Assembly (NCBI GenBank): GCA_963921195.1
Contig: OY992540.1
Span: 196,973,640-197,037,639 of the forward strand
Direction: 5' to 3'
Length of the DNA: 64,000 nt
Source: Pegoplata infirma
Taxonomy: Eukaryota; Arthropoda; Insecta; Diptera; Anthomyiidae
Shown: positions 10,024 to 21,449 of the stretch, piece by piece
How the letters are laid out: every line of letters begins with the position of its first letter
How positions within the stretch are numbered: position 1 is the first letter of the stretch
The notes under the pieces: generated by a model
Told to the model about the DNA's origin: nothing
Seen by the model: the letters and a program-made list of their open reading frames with translations, nothing else
Databases searched by the model: none
Made by a program: the position numbers and the translations under genes

Positions 10024-12684
10024 GTAGTAGTAATTCTTTATTTATAAAAATTTCAATTTAATATAAATTACAAAATTAATGTATATAAATTAAAGAATAT
10101 AACATACGGCTTTGACTTTGTCGTTAGCCGGAAAAAAACTGGTTTAAAATATTAAAAAAAGAAGAAATACAATTATTTTTTTTTTTTTTTTTTTAATTGT
10201 TGAACTCTGTTATTAAAATATTACGATATTGTAAAGTGTTGATAATGTATTTGACTAAGTTTTCCCAATTAAAAATTACAGAAAATTCTCCATCCAAGAT
10301 TTTAACTAAAAGGTCTTCTGATATTGTTATACAACCGAAATGTTGCATCCTAAAGCTGTTAAAGATTGGACATCTGCAAATGAAATGCTGAATTGTCTCG
10401 ATTTGGTTTGTATTGCATAGCGAACATATTTGCGAGTTTCCATTTAAAAATCGTGAGCCATTGAGTTTAATTAAGTTGCAACGAGCTTTAAAAATCCACA
10501 TAACTTGATTCTGATCATTCATATTCATGAAATAATGCTGTCCTCTTGTAAAGTTTAGTTTATTATAAAAATTTTGAGTTTGCGTAGCTCTTTGCCAACG
10601 TTCCGCATTATACTTAATCTTTAAAGTATTTAGCAAGTTTTGCTGATTTATATTGAATTCGCATACGTTTATATTCTGACGCCATTGTATGTTCATATTG
10701 CTTCCCAACAAGTTTAGCTTTTTTGCCCAAAAAATTTCCTTTTGTAAGATTTTTATGCTTAACTTATGTGGTAAGCGATGTTCTTCAAACTCGAAGAGAG
10801 TACGTTTTAAGTATTTTAAGTTAAGGTTTAAAGAATATAAATGACAATCTTCTAACCCGGATTCTAACATTAGTGCGTAACTTGGAGTAAAGCTTGGTAG
10901 TTTTAATATACGTTTGAGAAAGTATCTCTGTAACTTGTCTATTTCTTCAAAGTGTGAGTGTCCCCATACTTGCGCTCCATAGGTTTGTACTGATCGACTT
11001 ACGGCTTCAAATAAGTGATATTTAGTTTTCATTGAAATATGTGTTTTATTCAGAAATGAATTCCAAGTTGCGTTTATACTTCCCTTTGCGGAGCTATTTC
11101 TATTTAAAACATGCTTCGTGAAGACCATTTTTGGAGTTAGTATCATACCGAGGTAGCTATATTCATTCACTACTTCTACTTCTTCTCTCTTGTAAAACCA
11201 CTTTTCACGGCTAGACAATTTTCCTCCATTTCTGAAGACCATTATTTTGGATTTTGTAAGGTTAACTTCTAGATTCCAATAATCACAATATTCTTCTAGC
11301 CTTACCATCATTTTCTGTAAAACATCTACGTTTTCCGCTAATATTGCAATGTCATCTGCATACAGAAGCAGTCTTACATTTATTTCATCTATATTAACAC
11401 CTCCCTCTAAGTAATCATGAAGATCGTTCACATACAGTGAAAATAAAAGAGGAGATAACAAGCAACCCTGTTTCACTCCCGATTTTGTTTCAAATGGTTC
11501 TGAAAGTTCTGTGCCATTCCAGACGGAAGACTTTGTAGTTGAGTATACACTTTCCAAAAAGTTTACCATTTTTGTTGAAATGCCAATTGTGTGCAATTTA
11601 TAAAAAAGAGATCTGCGAGATACTTTATCAAAAGCTGCTTTAAAATCTACAAAGAAGCAGTATACTTTTCTCTTTTGATTAAGTTTAAGATGCACAATAG
11701 ACGCTAAGTTATACACATTATCAATAGTGGAGTAACCTTTCCTAAATCCAGCTTGGTATTCTGTTATAATGTTGTTTTGATTAGTCCATTTATATAGCCT
11801 TTCGTTTAAAATCCCCATCATAATTTTGGATACACAATTCATAAATGAAATGCCTCTGTAATTACTTGCGATATTAGCATTACCTTTTTTATATATTGGA
11901 TAGATAACACTTAATGTAAAAGTTTCATCAACCTTCATACTGTTATATAAGTTATTATAGATTTGTGCCAATTCACTCAGTAGTTCCATAGGAGCATTTT
12001 TAAAAAACTCATAGGGCACTCTATCTTCCCCCGGTGCTTTGTTTATTTTAGCCTTATTCAGAACTTGAACAATTTCAAAAGTTGTTATCTCTGAGTCTAA
12101 AAGAGTGTTTGTATAAAACATGGGAGCATAGCTTATTTCCTGGCAAAGTTGTGTTGGATTTAATAAATTCATAAAGTACGCTCTAAATTCCGAAGAAGAA
12201 ACATTTACCTGTCTATTATGTGGCTGATTGCATATTTCTTTTGCTACTTTCCACCAGGCTTTGCTATCATTGACAAAATTCAATTTCAATTCTAGCTTCT
12301 TATAATAATTTAACTGACTTTCTTTACATATTTCTTTATAGACTTTATTGCTTTGTAGATATTTTTGCTTATCCTCAGTCGTATAAGACTCTTTATATTT
12401 GTTCAATAATTCAAATGATTTATTCCTAGCTTTATGACATTTAAAGTCAAACCATGGGTTTGTAGGCATAAATGATTTAGTTGCATTACAATTTTGACCT
12501 AATGAACTTTTGATTAACTCTGTAATGCTTTTTAGTTCGATTATAGCGTTATTTTCTTTTATCTGTTGAATGCGAGACCTAACGTTTTTTACATAATCAT
12601 CTTTTACTCTATCTCTCCATTGGAGTTTTGGTAAAAGCTTTTCTAACTCGTGTAAAGATTTTCTAATATTTAACTTTAACGTCA
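10024..12684 (-). mobile_element. 5'-truncated non-LTR retrotransposon
   Basis: Flanked by direct copies of GATTACTA (10016-10023 and 12685-12692), an 8-bp target duplication whose removal restores satellite sequence. The 3' end, reading on the minus strand, has a run of about 18 A just after the stop codon, an AATAAA signal about 20 bp before the end and a short ATTACTACTAC tail. The 5' end starts abruptly inside coding sequence, the typical result of incomplete target-primed reverse transcription. ORF1 and the endonuclease part of ORF2 are absent, so the copy cannot move by itself. Confidence 0.85.
10193..12684 (-). CDS. Reverse transcriptase ORF2, 5' partial (non-LTR retrotransposon)
   Basis: The open frame is uninterrupted from the stop at 10193 up to the element's truncated 5' end; the first internal Met is at 12469 (758 aa from there) and about 71 more in-frame codons lie upstream. 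Numbering from that Met: RT region with NYRGISF (~203-209), QAGFRKGYSTIDN (~239-251), FFVDFKAAFD (~272-281), GVKQGCLLSPLLFSLYVNDL (~331-350) and the catalytic YADD (~370-373). QTYGAQVWG (~495-503) is typical of the non-LTR thumb region. A C-terminal C-X2-C-X9-H-X4-C zinc motif is at 682-700, as in zf-RVT domains. No RNase H domain follows. The enzyme would copy element RNA at a nicked chromosomal target. The apurinic-type endonuclease is lost by 5' truncation. The intact frame suggests a young insertion. Clade (Jockey/I/CR1 group) is not assigned. Confidence 0.9.
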
Positions 12685-12692
12685 GATTACTA

Positions 12693-13235
12693 TAACAATA
12701 TTCTGTAGAAATTTTTAAGTTATCGATACATCAATAACTATATTCTATAATAATGTTTGAGTTGTATATACATCGATAACTTTAGAAATTTTCTCTAGAA
12801 AATTTAACTACAGAAATTTTCTTTAGAAAATTTAAAGTCGATACATCAATAACTATAGAAAATTTTAAATTATCGACACATCGATAACTGTAAAATTTTC
12901 TTTAGAACATTTTAAGTAATCGATATATCGATAACTATAAAAATTTTCTATAGAAAGTTTTATGTTATTTTCTATAAAAAAATATAAGATATCGATACAT
13001 AGATAACTTAAAATCGATAACTATAGAACATTTTAAATTTTCGATATTTATATAGAAATTTCCTATAGAAAATTTTAAGTTATTGATACATCGATAACTA
13101 TAGATATTTTCTAAAGAAAATTTTATCGATGCATTGATAACTATAGAAATTTTCTGTATAAAGTTTTAAGTTGCCGATACATTGATAGCAAGAGAAATTT
13201 TTTAAAGAAAATTTTAAGTTATCGATACATCGATA
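12693..13235. repeat. Satellite A, block 4
   Basis: Satellite of about 48-bp units between the non-LTR element and the TA-flanked element. The minus-strand open frame at 13098-13313 is a repeat translation. Confidence 0.88.
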
Positions 13236-13884
13236 CCCGAGTAAAAAGGAATTTATATAAATGTATATTATTTTATATGTTTTCATAAAATCATATACAA
13301 CTATATGAGTCAAAGTATAAAATTATATCTCACTTTGAAATTTTCCAATTTTTTTAAATGATGTCATATAAAATCTTATCTAATTATATTGTTCATAATA
13401 TATTAATATAAATGGTAGATGTAATCATACGTTGCACATAAAACTTAATCCGATTTCATACATTATTATACGTGACTTTATATCTAATTATGTATAGGAC
13501 TTTACTAAACAAAAAATCCAGTATCAATTTATGTATAATTATATATGACTAATATAATACCATTTAAAACTATATATGGTTCCATACTAAAAAAATTTCC
13601 AACAAAAATAATAGATATAATTATAAGTGTCTTAAACGATAACATATCTGTGTTTGTATGGTACTATATATACGCAAATTTCGTCTAAACTCAATATATA
13701 TTTATAAATGGTCGCATATGTAATGGAATATATATTTTGATATAATCATGTATAAAAAAAATATTTTTTTGACCAAACAACTAGCCATATATAATTATAT
13801 ATGCCAGTATTTGAAAATTTATTTTTGTGTGTCAACATATATGGTTATACAAAACTTTTTTTTATATCATATAAGATTACATAT

Positions 13885-14530
13885 GATTTTTGGGAACCCG
13901 AGTTCGATTCCCGGCCCAGTCGAGAAAAAAAAGTTTTTTTTTATTTTTTTTAAATAGAAAACACTTTTTTATTGCGTTTAATTTTTTTAGAACTAAAAAA
14001 TTTTCATTTTTGGAATTTTTGCAATCATTTTAAAAAAATTATTTTTCTTTTATACAGTTATATATAACTATATTTGATTTATTATAAAATTATCTATAAT
14101 TTTTGGGAACCCGAGTTAGATTCCAGAAAAAAAATATATTTTTTTTATTTTTTTTTAAATAGAAAACACTTTTTTATTGCATTTATTTTTTTTAGAACTA
14201 AAAATTTTTCTTTTTTTGAATTTTTGCAATCATTTTTAAAAAAATATATTGCTTTTATATAGTTATATATAACTATATTTAATTTATTATAAAATTATCT
14301 ATCATTTTTGGGAACCCGAGTTCGATTCCAGAAAAAAATATATTTTTTTATTTTTTTTTTTAAATAGAAAACACTTTTTTATTGCATTTGTTTTTTTTTA
14401 GAACTTAAAAAATTTAACTTTTTGAATTTTTGCAATCATTTTTAAACATTTATATTGCATTTATATAGTTAATAATACATAGCTATATTTGGTTTAAATT
14501 ATCAAATTATCAATGATTTTTGGAACCCGA
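13885..14530 (+). repeat. ~210-bp tandem repeats with AACCCGAGTTCGATTCC
   Basis: Four decaying units marked by TTTTTGGGAACCCGAGTT at about 13888, 14101 and 14306, with a degenerate one at 14519. Each is followed by a T/A-rich stretch, AAATAGAAAACACTTTTTTA and TTTTTGCAATCATTTTTAAA. AGTTCGATTCC at 13901 resembles a pol III B box, and CCCGAGT echoes the element's own terminal repeat. Confidence 0.8.
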
Positions 14531-14881
14531 TCTCAAATCTAATTCTGATTTCCTGATTCCATGAAAAATTTCAAATTTATAAGCCAAAGTCTTATTTCAC
14601 TTTGGAAGCCTATGACTTGGAAATAAGGCATACCGCTACATTAAAATTATTGTTTAAGCTTACCATGGAAGCCCCTAATAGCGCTGTACGTCATTCCAAT
14701 TTTTTTTTTTTTGCAAATTTTATCAAAAATTTTCTAAGTCTTTTTGAAAATTGTGTACAAGTGAATAACATATTTAATTGGATATAATCATACATTACTA
14801 TATGTTAGAATCAATTTGATATAATTAGATACGATCAATTTATTTAAAACTAAGTCTTTTAAAGTTGTTATTTGCTAACAA

Positions 14882-14953
14882 CGTCCGCTGGTCTAGAGGG
14901 TAGAGATTGCGATTACAAAACGGAAGATTTGTGGTTCTAATCCCCGTCCGTTC
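14882..14953 (+). pseudogene. tRNA-like segment with A- and B-box-like motifs
   Basis: TGGTCTAGAGG (14889-14899) fits the A box, GGTTCTAATCC (14933-14943) fits the B box except at one position, spacing is tRNA-like, and a T-run that could terminate pol III follows at about 14958. The acceptor ends (CGTCCGC and TCCGTTC) do not pair and the anticodon loop would have 9 nt, so this is not a functional tRNA. It may be a tRNA-derived pseudogene or SINE head captured by the surrounding element. Confidence 0.4.
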
Positions 14954-15059
14954 GAAGTTTTTTTTTTTTTATTTATTTTCAGTTTGACATTATTATATCT
15001 AAAAATAAATTTAAAAACATAAATATTTTTTGGATAAAAATGTATCCAATAATTTTTTT

Positions 15060-15400
15060 ATAAAATCAAGATATCAGATATTATAAGATAACTTTGGCGC
15101 GGCCAAATTTCGGATGAAATTACATTATATAATATCCAATTTAATATAAAATCATGATATTGGATATTTTAAGATAACTTTGGCGCGGCCAATTTCCGGA
15201 TGAAATTACATCATATTATATCATATTTAATACAAAATCATGATAATAGATAATTTGGGATAACTTTGGCGCGGCCAATTTCCGGATGAAATCACATACA
15301 ATCAAATATTAAACTGTAACTTCATATATTATAAGATGTTATGAGATAACTTTGGCGCGGCCAATTTTCGGATGAAATTTAGCAAAATCAGATCCAATAA
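15060..15400 (+). repeat. 86-bp tandem repeat with GGCGCGGCCAATTTCCGGATG
   Basis: ACTTTGGCGCGG starts at 15091, 15177, 15263 and 15349, exactly 86 bp apart. Each is followed by CCAATTTCCGGATGAAAT, then by AT-rich filler ending in a GATATT-like stretch. The GC-rich 25-bp core is better conserved than the filler and is out of character for the window. CGGATGAAATCAAATCAT occurs also in copy 2 of the element (about 46325). Confidence 0.9.
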
Positions 15401-15459
15401 ATTATATATAATTTTATAAGATAACATGTTTTACCATACAATTTTTTTTTACTCGGGTA

Positions 15460-16530
15460 ACTATAAATAATTTTAAGTTATCGACACATCGATGGCCATA
15501 GGAATTTTCTATAGAAAATTTTAAATTATCGATATATCGAGAACTATAGAAATTTTCTATAGAAAATTTTAAGTTATCGATACATCGATAGCAATTTACC
15601 AAAGAAAATTTTAAATTATCGATATATCGATAAAAATTTTCTATAGAAAATTTTAAATTATCGATATATCGATAACTATAGAAATTGTCTATACAAAATT
15701 TTAAGTTATCGATACATCGATAACTACAGAAATTTTCTATAGAAATTTTTAAGTTATCGATACATCGTAGACTATAGAAACTTTCTTTAAAACATTTTAA
15801 GTTTTAGATATATTAGTAACTGTAGAAACTTTCTAAAAATATTTTAAGTTTTTTATGTATCGATAACTATAGAAATTTTCAATATAAAATTTTAATTTAT
15901 CGATACATCGATAATTATAGAAAATTTCTATACAACATATCGATAACTTTAAATTTTCTATACAAAAATTTCTATAATCATCGATATATCGATAACTTAA
16001 AATCTTTAATAGAAAATTTGTAAACTTATCGATGCATCGATAACTTTAAATTTTTCTATAGAAAATTTCTATAATTATCAATGTATCGATAACTTAAAAT
16101 TTTCTATAGAAAATTTTTATCGATATATCGATAATTTAAAATTTTCTTTAGTAAATTGCTATCGATGTATCGATAACTTAAAATTTTCTATAGAAAATTT
16201 CTATAGTTCTCGATATATCGATAATTTAAAATTTTCTATAGAAAATTCCTATGGCCATCGATGTGTCGATAACTTAAAATTATTTATAGTTATCGATGTA
16301 TCGATTTTCTGTAGAAAGTTTGGATACATCGATAGCTATAGAAATTTTCTATAGAAAATTTTAAGTTATCGATAGCTATAGAAATTTTCTATAGAAAATT
16401 TTAAATTAAATTTTAAATCTATAGCTATAAATCTCTATAAAAAATTTTAAGTTATCGTTAAAACGATAACTTTATAAAAATGTTTAAAAACAAATCTTAA
16501 GTAATCGATTTACTGATTAGTAAATAACCC
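15460..16530. repeat. Satellite A, block 5
   Basis: 48-bp units again, in one orientation to about 15900 and then mostly inverted (CGATAACTTAAAATTTTCTA leading) to about 16320. This indicates an internal orientation switch. The array fades at about 16530. Confidence 0.9.
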
Positions 16531-17600
16531 ATAGCATTTTCCAAATCTCACCATAAAACATGTCACAATTTACCAAATTAATTATTAATCATACGTCCAG
16601 TTGCTTTTCTTTTTTTTTTAATAATGCCTTTAAATGGCAAAGTAATAAAATCAAATGAAATGCCATAAATCACATAATAACATTGGCCACTTAACAGTAA
16701 ACATATGTCAAAACATCTAAATTATATATTGTGTACTGAAAGAAAAATTAGATTAAATAAGGAAACACTAAACCAAAGTAAGAAAGGAAATCCCCATATA
16801 TTAACATGGTACAAAACACAACAATTGCTAGGCATTCAAGTAGAACATAACGATTCTTTTCTTAAGAAGTTTATCGAAAGAATTAAAGGTCTTAACCGAA
16901 TTTAAAGTGCTCTATATTAAATTTGCTCTAACTTTTTTAATAAGTAATTTTGGAATTATATTCAAAATTATGAGGTGGTTCATACTGGAGGTTGGGAGAA
17001 TTAGAAAGAATCTTAAGTATTTTCCACTACTTTATAATATATCCTCTAAATGGTAACAGTGGTAACAAATCACATGCCCCTTGGCATTTGCTCCCTCGCT
17101 TAAGTAGGGACACTATACAAACGTTCAGTATTTGTACTGAGCTTTAACAATACTAACTGACTGAGTGCCTGCTTTTTATCAATATCTAGTACTATTGATT
17201 ATAAATACTGTGAAAGCTCTTGATATCGGACAAGAAATGAAAAATGTAAATTAAATAAACAGTAGATTTGTAATTTGAATTAATTCTTTTGGATGTTGAA
17301 GAAAATGCCCTTATAATTTTAACGATTTTTAGAAAATCTTCCAAGATTTTGAGTTCATCCATTTCAAACATCTTTTACTTTTTATACACTTCAATAATAA
17401 AGCATTCCTTATTGGCTTAAGGTTTATACAATCAACATTAAATAACAAAAGCATAACACAATAATAAAAACAACAGGACAAAATAAAAGTAGAAAAATGC
17501 CAAATATTTTCGGTCAATAAATCAGTGTTTGTTTGGAATTTTGTTGTTTTAATACAATGGATGACCTACACGTCTTATAAAAACAAGTATGTTGCAGGAT
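16531..17600. other. Apparently unique sequence without a clear gene
   Basis: About 1.07 kb without recognisable repeats. It contains one ATG-initiated open frame (16705-16905, listed separately). No convincing splice sites or promoter were recognised. It could be intergenic or intronic. Confidence 0.5.
16705..16905 (+). CDS. Unidentified 66-aa open frame
   Basis: ATG-initiated, open in frame from about 16681, ending TAA at 16903-16905. The product is basic, with several Lys-rich stretches, and ends LKKFIERIKGLNRI. No domain, signal peptide or membrane segment is recognised. It lies in the only apparently unique stretch near the satellite, which is why it is listed. Length and AT-rich context make chance plausible. 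Confidence 0.2.
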   Translation: MSKHLNYILCTERKIRLNKETLNQSKKGNPHILTWYKTQQLLGIQVEHNDSFLKKFIERIKGLNRI

Positions 17601-18161
17601 ATGTTTGTTAGGTTACAATTTTTGGTGTCTTAAAAGTCTCTTTAAATATTTTATAATTTATTTGAATAAAAAGAAAATCGTTGAGAAAGATTACTCCAGT
17701 TCGAGGTCACGTTTCTTTACTAATAACAACGATGATATTGTCAAAGTAACAATTTTCAAGAAACTATTTAAAAATTTTGTAAAACTTACTCTACACGTGT
17801 TTCGAAATTTGTCCAATTCCATTCTCAAGAGTATTAAGCAAATTGACAATCATTAGTTGCAAAAAATTAAGTCTTATATTCGTATGTAAGTAGACATATT
17901 GAGAATTTATGTAATAAATACACCACATAATACAGCTCTAAATATCATCGTAATAATTAGTAAACAAACGTTACCTTGAGCTTTCAAAATCCCTGAAGCT
18001 AGAGACTTGAAATTTGGAATGTAGGTTCACCTACCGGAATATAGATCCAGTAAGGCTGGATTTTTGCCAATATTGATACTAAGGGGGTAAAATGGGTAAA
18101 AAAGTGTTCTTTTGGTACTGTTTTTTAATTACTAAAATAAGTACTTTCTGAAAATTCTGTA

Positions 18162-18755
18162 CACAGGAAAAAACAAATAAAAAATTTGAGTAAATTTTTA
18201 ATACTATTGAGTAAAAAATTACTCAATTTTGCACCAGTAAACGATTTAATAGTATTGAGTAAATTTTTAATTAAAAATTATTAAAATCTTACTTTAAAAA
18301 TTTTAGTAAATTTTTAATGGACACAATTAAAAATTTAATTAAAAAATTTTCGATTTTTTTAATTGTGTCAAGTAAAAATTTACTCAAGATTTATATTTTT
18401 TTTTTTTTAAAGTTTAAAATAGTTTCACATTTTTTTTTCAAAAAAAAAAATTTGTTTCAAACTTTACCAAATATATTTATATCTTTAAGACATAGGAAAA
18501 TTTCATAAAGATGATTTCAAACTTTCATATGCATATACAAAAAACTATAAACTAAATGAGAATTCAAAACACAAAGAGAATAAAAAAAAAATAATAAAAA
18601 AAAATTATTAAATTTTGTATTAAATTATTTACTCATTTTTTTTTTAAATTTTTGAGTAAATTTTTAATTGTGACAATTAAAAAATTACTCAAATCTTATT
18701 TAAAAATTTAAACAAGTGATTACTCAAATTGTTTTTCTCAATATTTTTTTCTGTG
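18162..18755. mobile_element. TA-flanked MITE (CACAG-A-rich ends) inside H2
   Basis: 594 bp with ends CACAGGAAAAAA and TTTTTTTCTGTG, flanked by TA at 18160-18161 and 18756-18757. The interior is built of repeated TTGAGTAAATTTTTAAT-type words. TA duplication and ACACAG-type ends suggest a Tc1/mariner-group MITE. The open frame at 18317-18508 is accidental. Confidence 0.7.
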
Positions 18756-18759
18756 TACT

Positions 18760-19600
18760 GTTTATAAAAAGTACCTTTTATAAAAAGTGTCTTTTATAAA
18801 AATTACCTTTTATAAAAAGTACCTTTTATAAAAAGTACCTTTTATAAAAAGTACCTTTTATAAAAAGTACCTTTTATAAAAAGTACCTTTTATAAAAAGT
18901 TACTTTTATAAAAAGTAACTTTTATAAAAAGTACCCTTTATAAAAAGTACATTTTTTTTAAAATACCTTTTATAAAAAGTACCTTTTATAAAAAGTAACT
19001 TTTATAAAAAGCATCTTCTATAAAAGTACCTTTTATAAAAAATACCTTTTTTAAAAAGTACCTTTTTTAAAAAGTACCTTTTATAAAAAGAAACTTTTAT
19101 AAAGAATACCTTTTATAAAAAGTACCTTTTATAAAAAGTACCTTTTATAAAAAGTACCTATTATAAAAAGTACCTTTTATAAAAAGTACCCGTTAATTAA
19201 AGTACCTTTTAAAAAAATAACATTTTAAAAAAAGTACTTTTTATAAAAAGTTTCTTTTATAAAAAGTTCCTTTTACAAAAAGTACCTTTAACAAAAAGTA
19301 CCTATTATAAAAAGTACCTTTTATAAAAAATACCTATTATAAAAAGTACCTTTTATAAAAAATACCTTGTATAAAAAATATCTTTTATAAAATGTACCTT
19401 TTATAAAAAGTACCTTTTATAAAAAGTACCTTTTATAAAAAGTACCTTTTATAAAAAGTGCCTTTTATAAAAAGTACCTTTTATAAAAAGTACCTTTTAT
19501 AAAAAGTACCTTTTATAAAAAGTACCTTTTATAAAAAGTACCTTTTATAAAAAGTACCTTTCAATAAAAGTACCTTTTATAAAAAGTACCTTTTATTATT
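18760..19600 (+). repeat. 16-bp minisatellite ACCTTTTATAAAAAGT in H2
   Basis: About 52 units of the same palindromic 16-mer as in H1, with more variants spread through the array. It is shorter than the H1 array by about 35 units, so expansions differ between the two copies. Confidence 0.93.
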
Positions 19601-20519
19601 CGTACCAGAAGTACAATTTTTGGTACTTTTTTATTATTATTACTATTTATAGAAACTTTTTATATTTCCTAGAATCTTGAAATTTGTATGTATGAGAATT
19701 CGGTAAAAAAGCATTCTAGGAAAAATACGTTTTAAAAATTCCGCTTCTTAGTGGGGTAGGTAAAATAGCTAGAAAAGTGTTTTTTCGGTACCTTCGATAT
19801 TTTTTGACGTAATGGTTCTAGAAACTTAAAATTAGGAATGTAAAATCCTTTTTGTACTTTTACTATTTGCTAAAACAATGATCCTAGAAAATTGAAATAT
19901 GGATCCTCCGGTGAAGAAAAAAACATTCTGAAAGATGTTCTTTTTGGAAATTCCGTTTTTAACGGGGGTAAGAAAGTGTAATTTTGGTACTTTTTTTGTT
20001 CCTATAATAATGAAAAAGTGTAAAAATTGGTTATTCTTATATTTTTTGAAATAATGGTTCAGAAACTTGATATTTTAAATAAAGGATCACCTAGCACAAA
20101 AAAAAAACAGTTTTTGGAAAATTTAATTTTAAGGGGAAAAGGGGGCAAATTGTTATTTTTACCTATCTAAGTATTAAACTTAAAGCCCCAGAAGTAACAC
20201 CCAAGAGAAGGACATTCTTTAAAATTTTAAATTTTAGAACGGGGAACGAAATGGGATAGAGCAGGGAACAATATGGAATGATACTTTTTATAAAAATTTT
20301 CGTATTTAACCTTTTTTACTCCATATTTTTTCTCTCTATATGTTTCTTCACTCAAACTCATTTTTAATCCAATTTCTTTATTCACTGAAATATTTATTCA
20401 CTCAAAATTCAAAATCCCAATATAAGAGCTCGAAAATTATTCAAATTTTATTGTTTAAATTATTCATTGAAATATTATTTTATGAAAGACTTAAACGTGC
20501 ACAAGTAAATAAAACAATG

Positions 20520-21122
20520 ACTAACAAGGGAAGTCTCCCTAGTGTCACCCGCGGATCTTTATGGAATTGGTTTTATTTTGTAGATCAGAAAAAATAAAGG
20601 GACACGTATTTTTTTTTAGCGGCCCAAATTCATATTTAGGGGGTAAAAAGGAGGGGGGAAGACAAGGCCATTTTTCAGTTTTTTTCGTTTATCTCCTATA
20701 TTATGCAAAGAAACCTAGTCATGTTACATACCAAATGAAAGGTCTTTGAAAAACCTATCTATGTGTGCTAAGAACGTGTCCAAACATGCACAACTTTTTG
20801 TCATATTGAGTAAAATACCAAAATTTTAGGACATTTTTGTTAATAAGTCGAAAAAATATTAACTTCTTTGTTAGCACCACGAGATAGGTATTTTTAATAC
20901 CTTTAATCTGATACCACACATGCCTATATTAATTTTGTTTAAATAGGCGTAAATCTTAAAAAACTGAAAAAGGTCAATTTCCCCCCATACAAATCGACCC
21001 CCCCTAAAAATGAGTTTGGGCCGCTAAAAAAAAATACGTGTCGAATTAATTTTCGTTCTTAACAACATATCCAAATTTCATGAAGATCGGAGGGTGACAC
21101 CAGGGAGACTTCCCTTGTAAGT
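20520..21122. mobile_element. ~600-bp MITE, ACT(A/T)ACAAGGGAAG ends, copy A
   Basis: Left end ACTAACAAGGGAAGTCTCCC, right end complementary (GGGAGACTTCCCTTGTAAGT). Inserted in H2; the H1 equivalent (about 9660) lacks it. The interior (GCGGCCCAAATTCATATTTA, AAACCTAGTCATGTTACATA) is homologous in reverse orientation to 24078-24677. No target duplication could be fixed by eye. Open frames at 20340 and 20561 run through it and have no recognisable content. Confidence 0.75.
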
Positions 21123-21449
21123 AGGGGAATTTTCTTGAAATCGGTAGAGTGTTTCTGATCATTCTATTATCCGGTATTCAATACAACCGGTAACATAGTA
21201 CCGGGATGATAAGCTAGTTATATATGTTTACAATACGAATATAAGACTTCCTGTTTTGCAAACTAACGATTGTCAATTTGTTTAATGCTCTTGACAATGG
21301 AATTTTTTAAAATCCAAAACACATGTCGAGTAAGTCTTGTAAAATGACAATAAACTAATCAGTTTCCTGAAAATTTTTACTTTGACAATATAATCGTAAT
21401 AATTAGTAAAGAAAAGTGACCTCGAGGTGGAATAATCTTTCTCAATAGA

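Larger units (their letters stand above)
13236..15457. mobile_element. TA-flanked inverted-repeat element, CCCGAGTAAAAA family, copy 1
   Basis: Begins CCCGAGTAAAAA and ends TTTTTACTCGGG, with TA on each side (13234-13235 and 15458-15459). Joining the flanks rebuilds the satellite CGATAACTATA. A TA duplication points to the Tc1/mariner superfamily. It is 2222 bp long but encodes no transposase. The interior is dominated by ATATAATTTATA-type sequence, ~210-bp tandem repeats, a tRNA-like segment and an 86-bp GC-containing tandem. Relatives with the same ends are at 45768-46466 and 59960-60351. Small open frames at 13748, 14074 and 14602 have no recognisable content. Confidence 0.8.
17990..21217 (+). 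mobile_element. Helitron-like copy 2 (H2), 5'-truncated
   Basis: Begins abruptly in the ~145-bp unit (CCTGAAGCTAGAGACTTGAA) and runs collinear with H1 through the 16-bp array, diverged units and the shared right part (GGGGAACGAAATGG..., ATTATTTTATGAAAGACTTA). It ends in a CCGGTA/TACCGG hairpin, a 9-nt spacer and CTAG (21214-21217), then host T. Carries two MITEs (18162-18755 and 20520-21122) that H1 lacks. No Rep/helicase. The 5' end lacks the GAGTGAGTGACTGA segment. Confidence 0.7.

Noticed and set aside
10197..10391. Plus-strand 64-aa frame over the retrotransposon
   Set aside because: Antisense shadow of the ORF2 C terminus on the minus strand.
13895..13925. GAACCCGAGTTCGATTCCCGG as the T-arm of a tRNA gene
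   Set aside because: No A box or acceptor stem lies at the proper distance upstream, and the word recurs in the 210-bp tandem units in degraded form.
14882..14953. Functional tRNA gene
   Set aside because: The acceptor ends do not pair and the anticodon loop is of the wrong size; retained only as a tRNA-like pseudogene.
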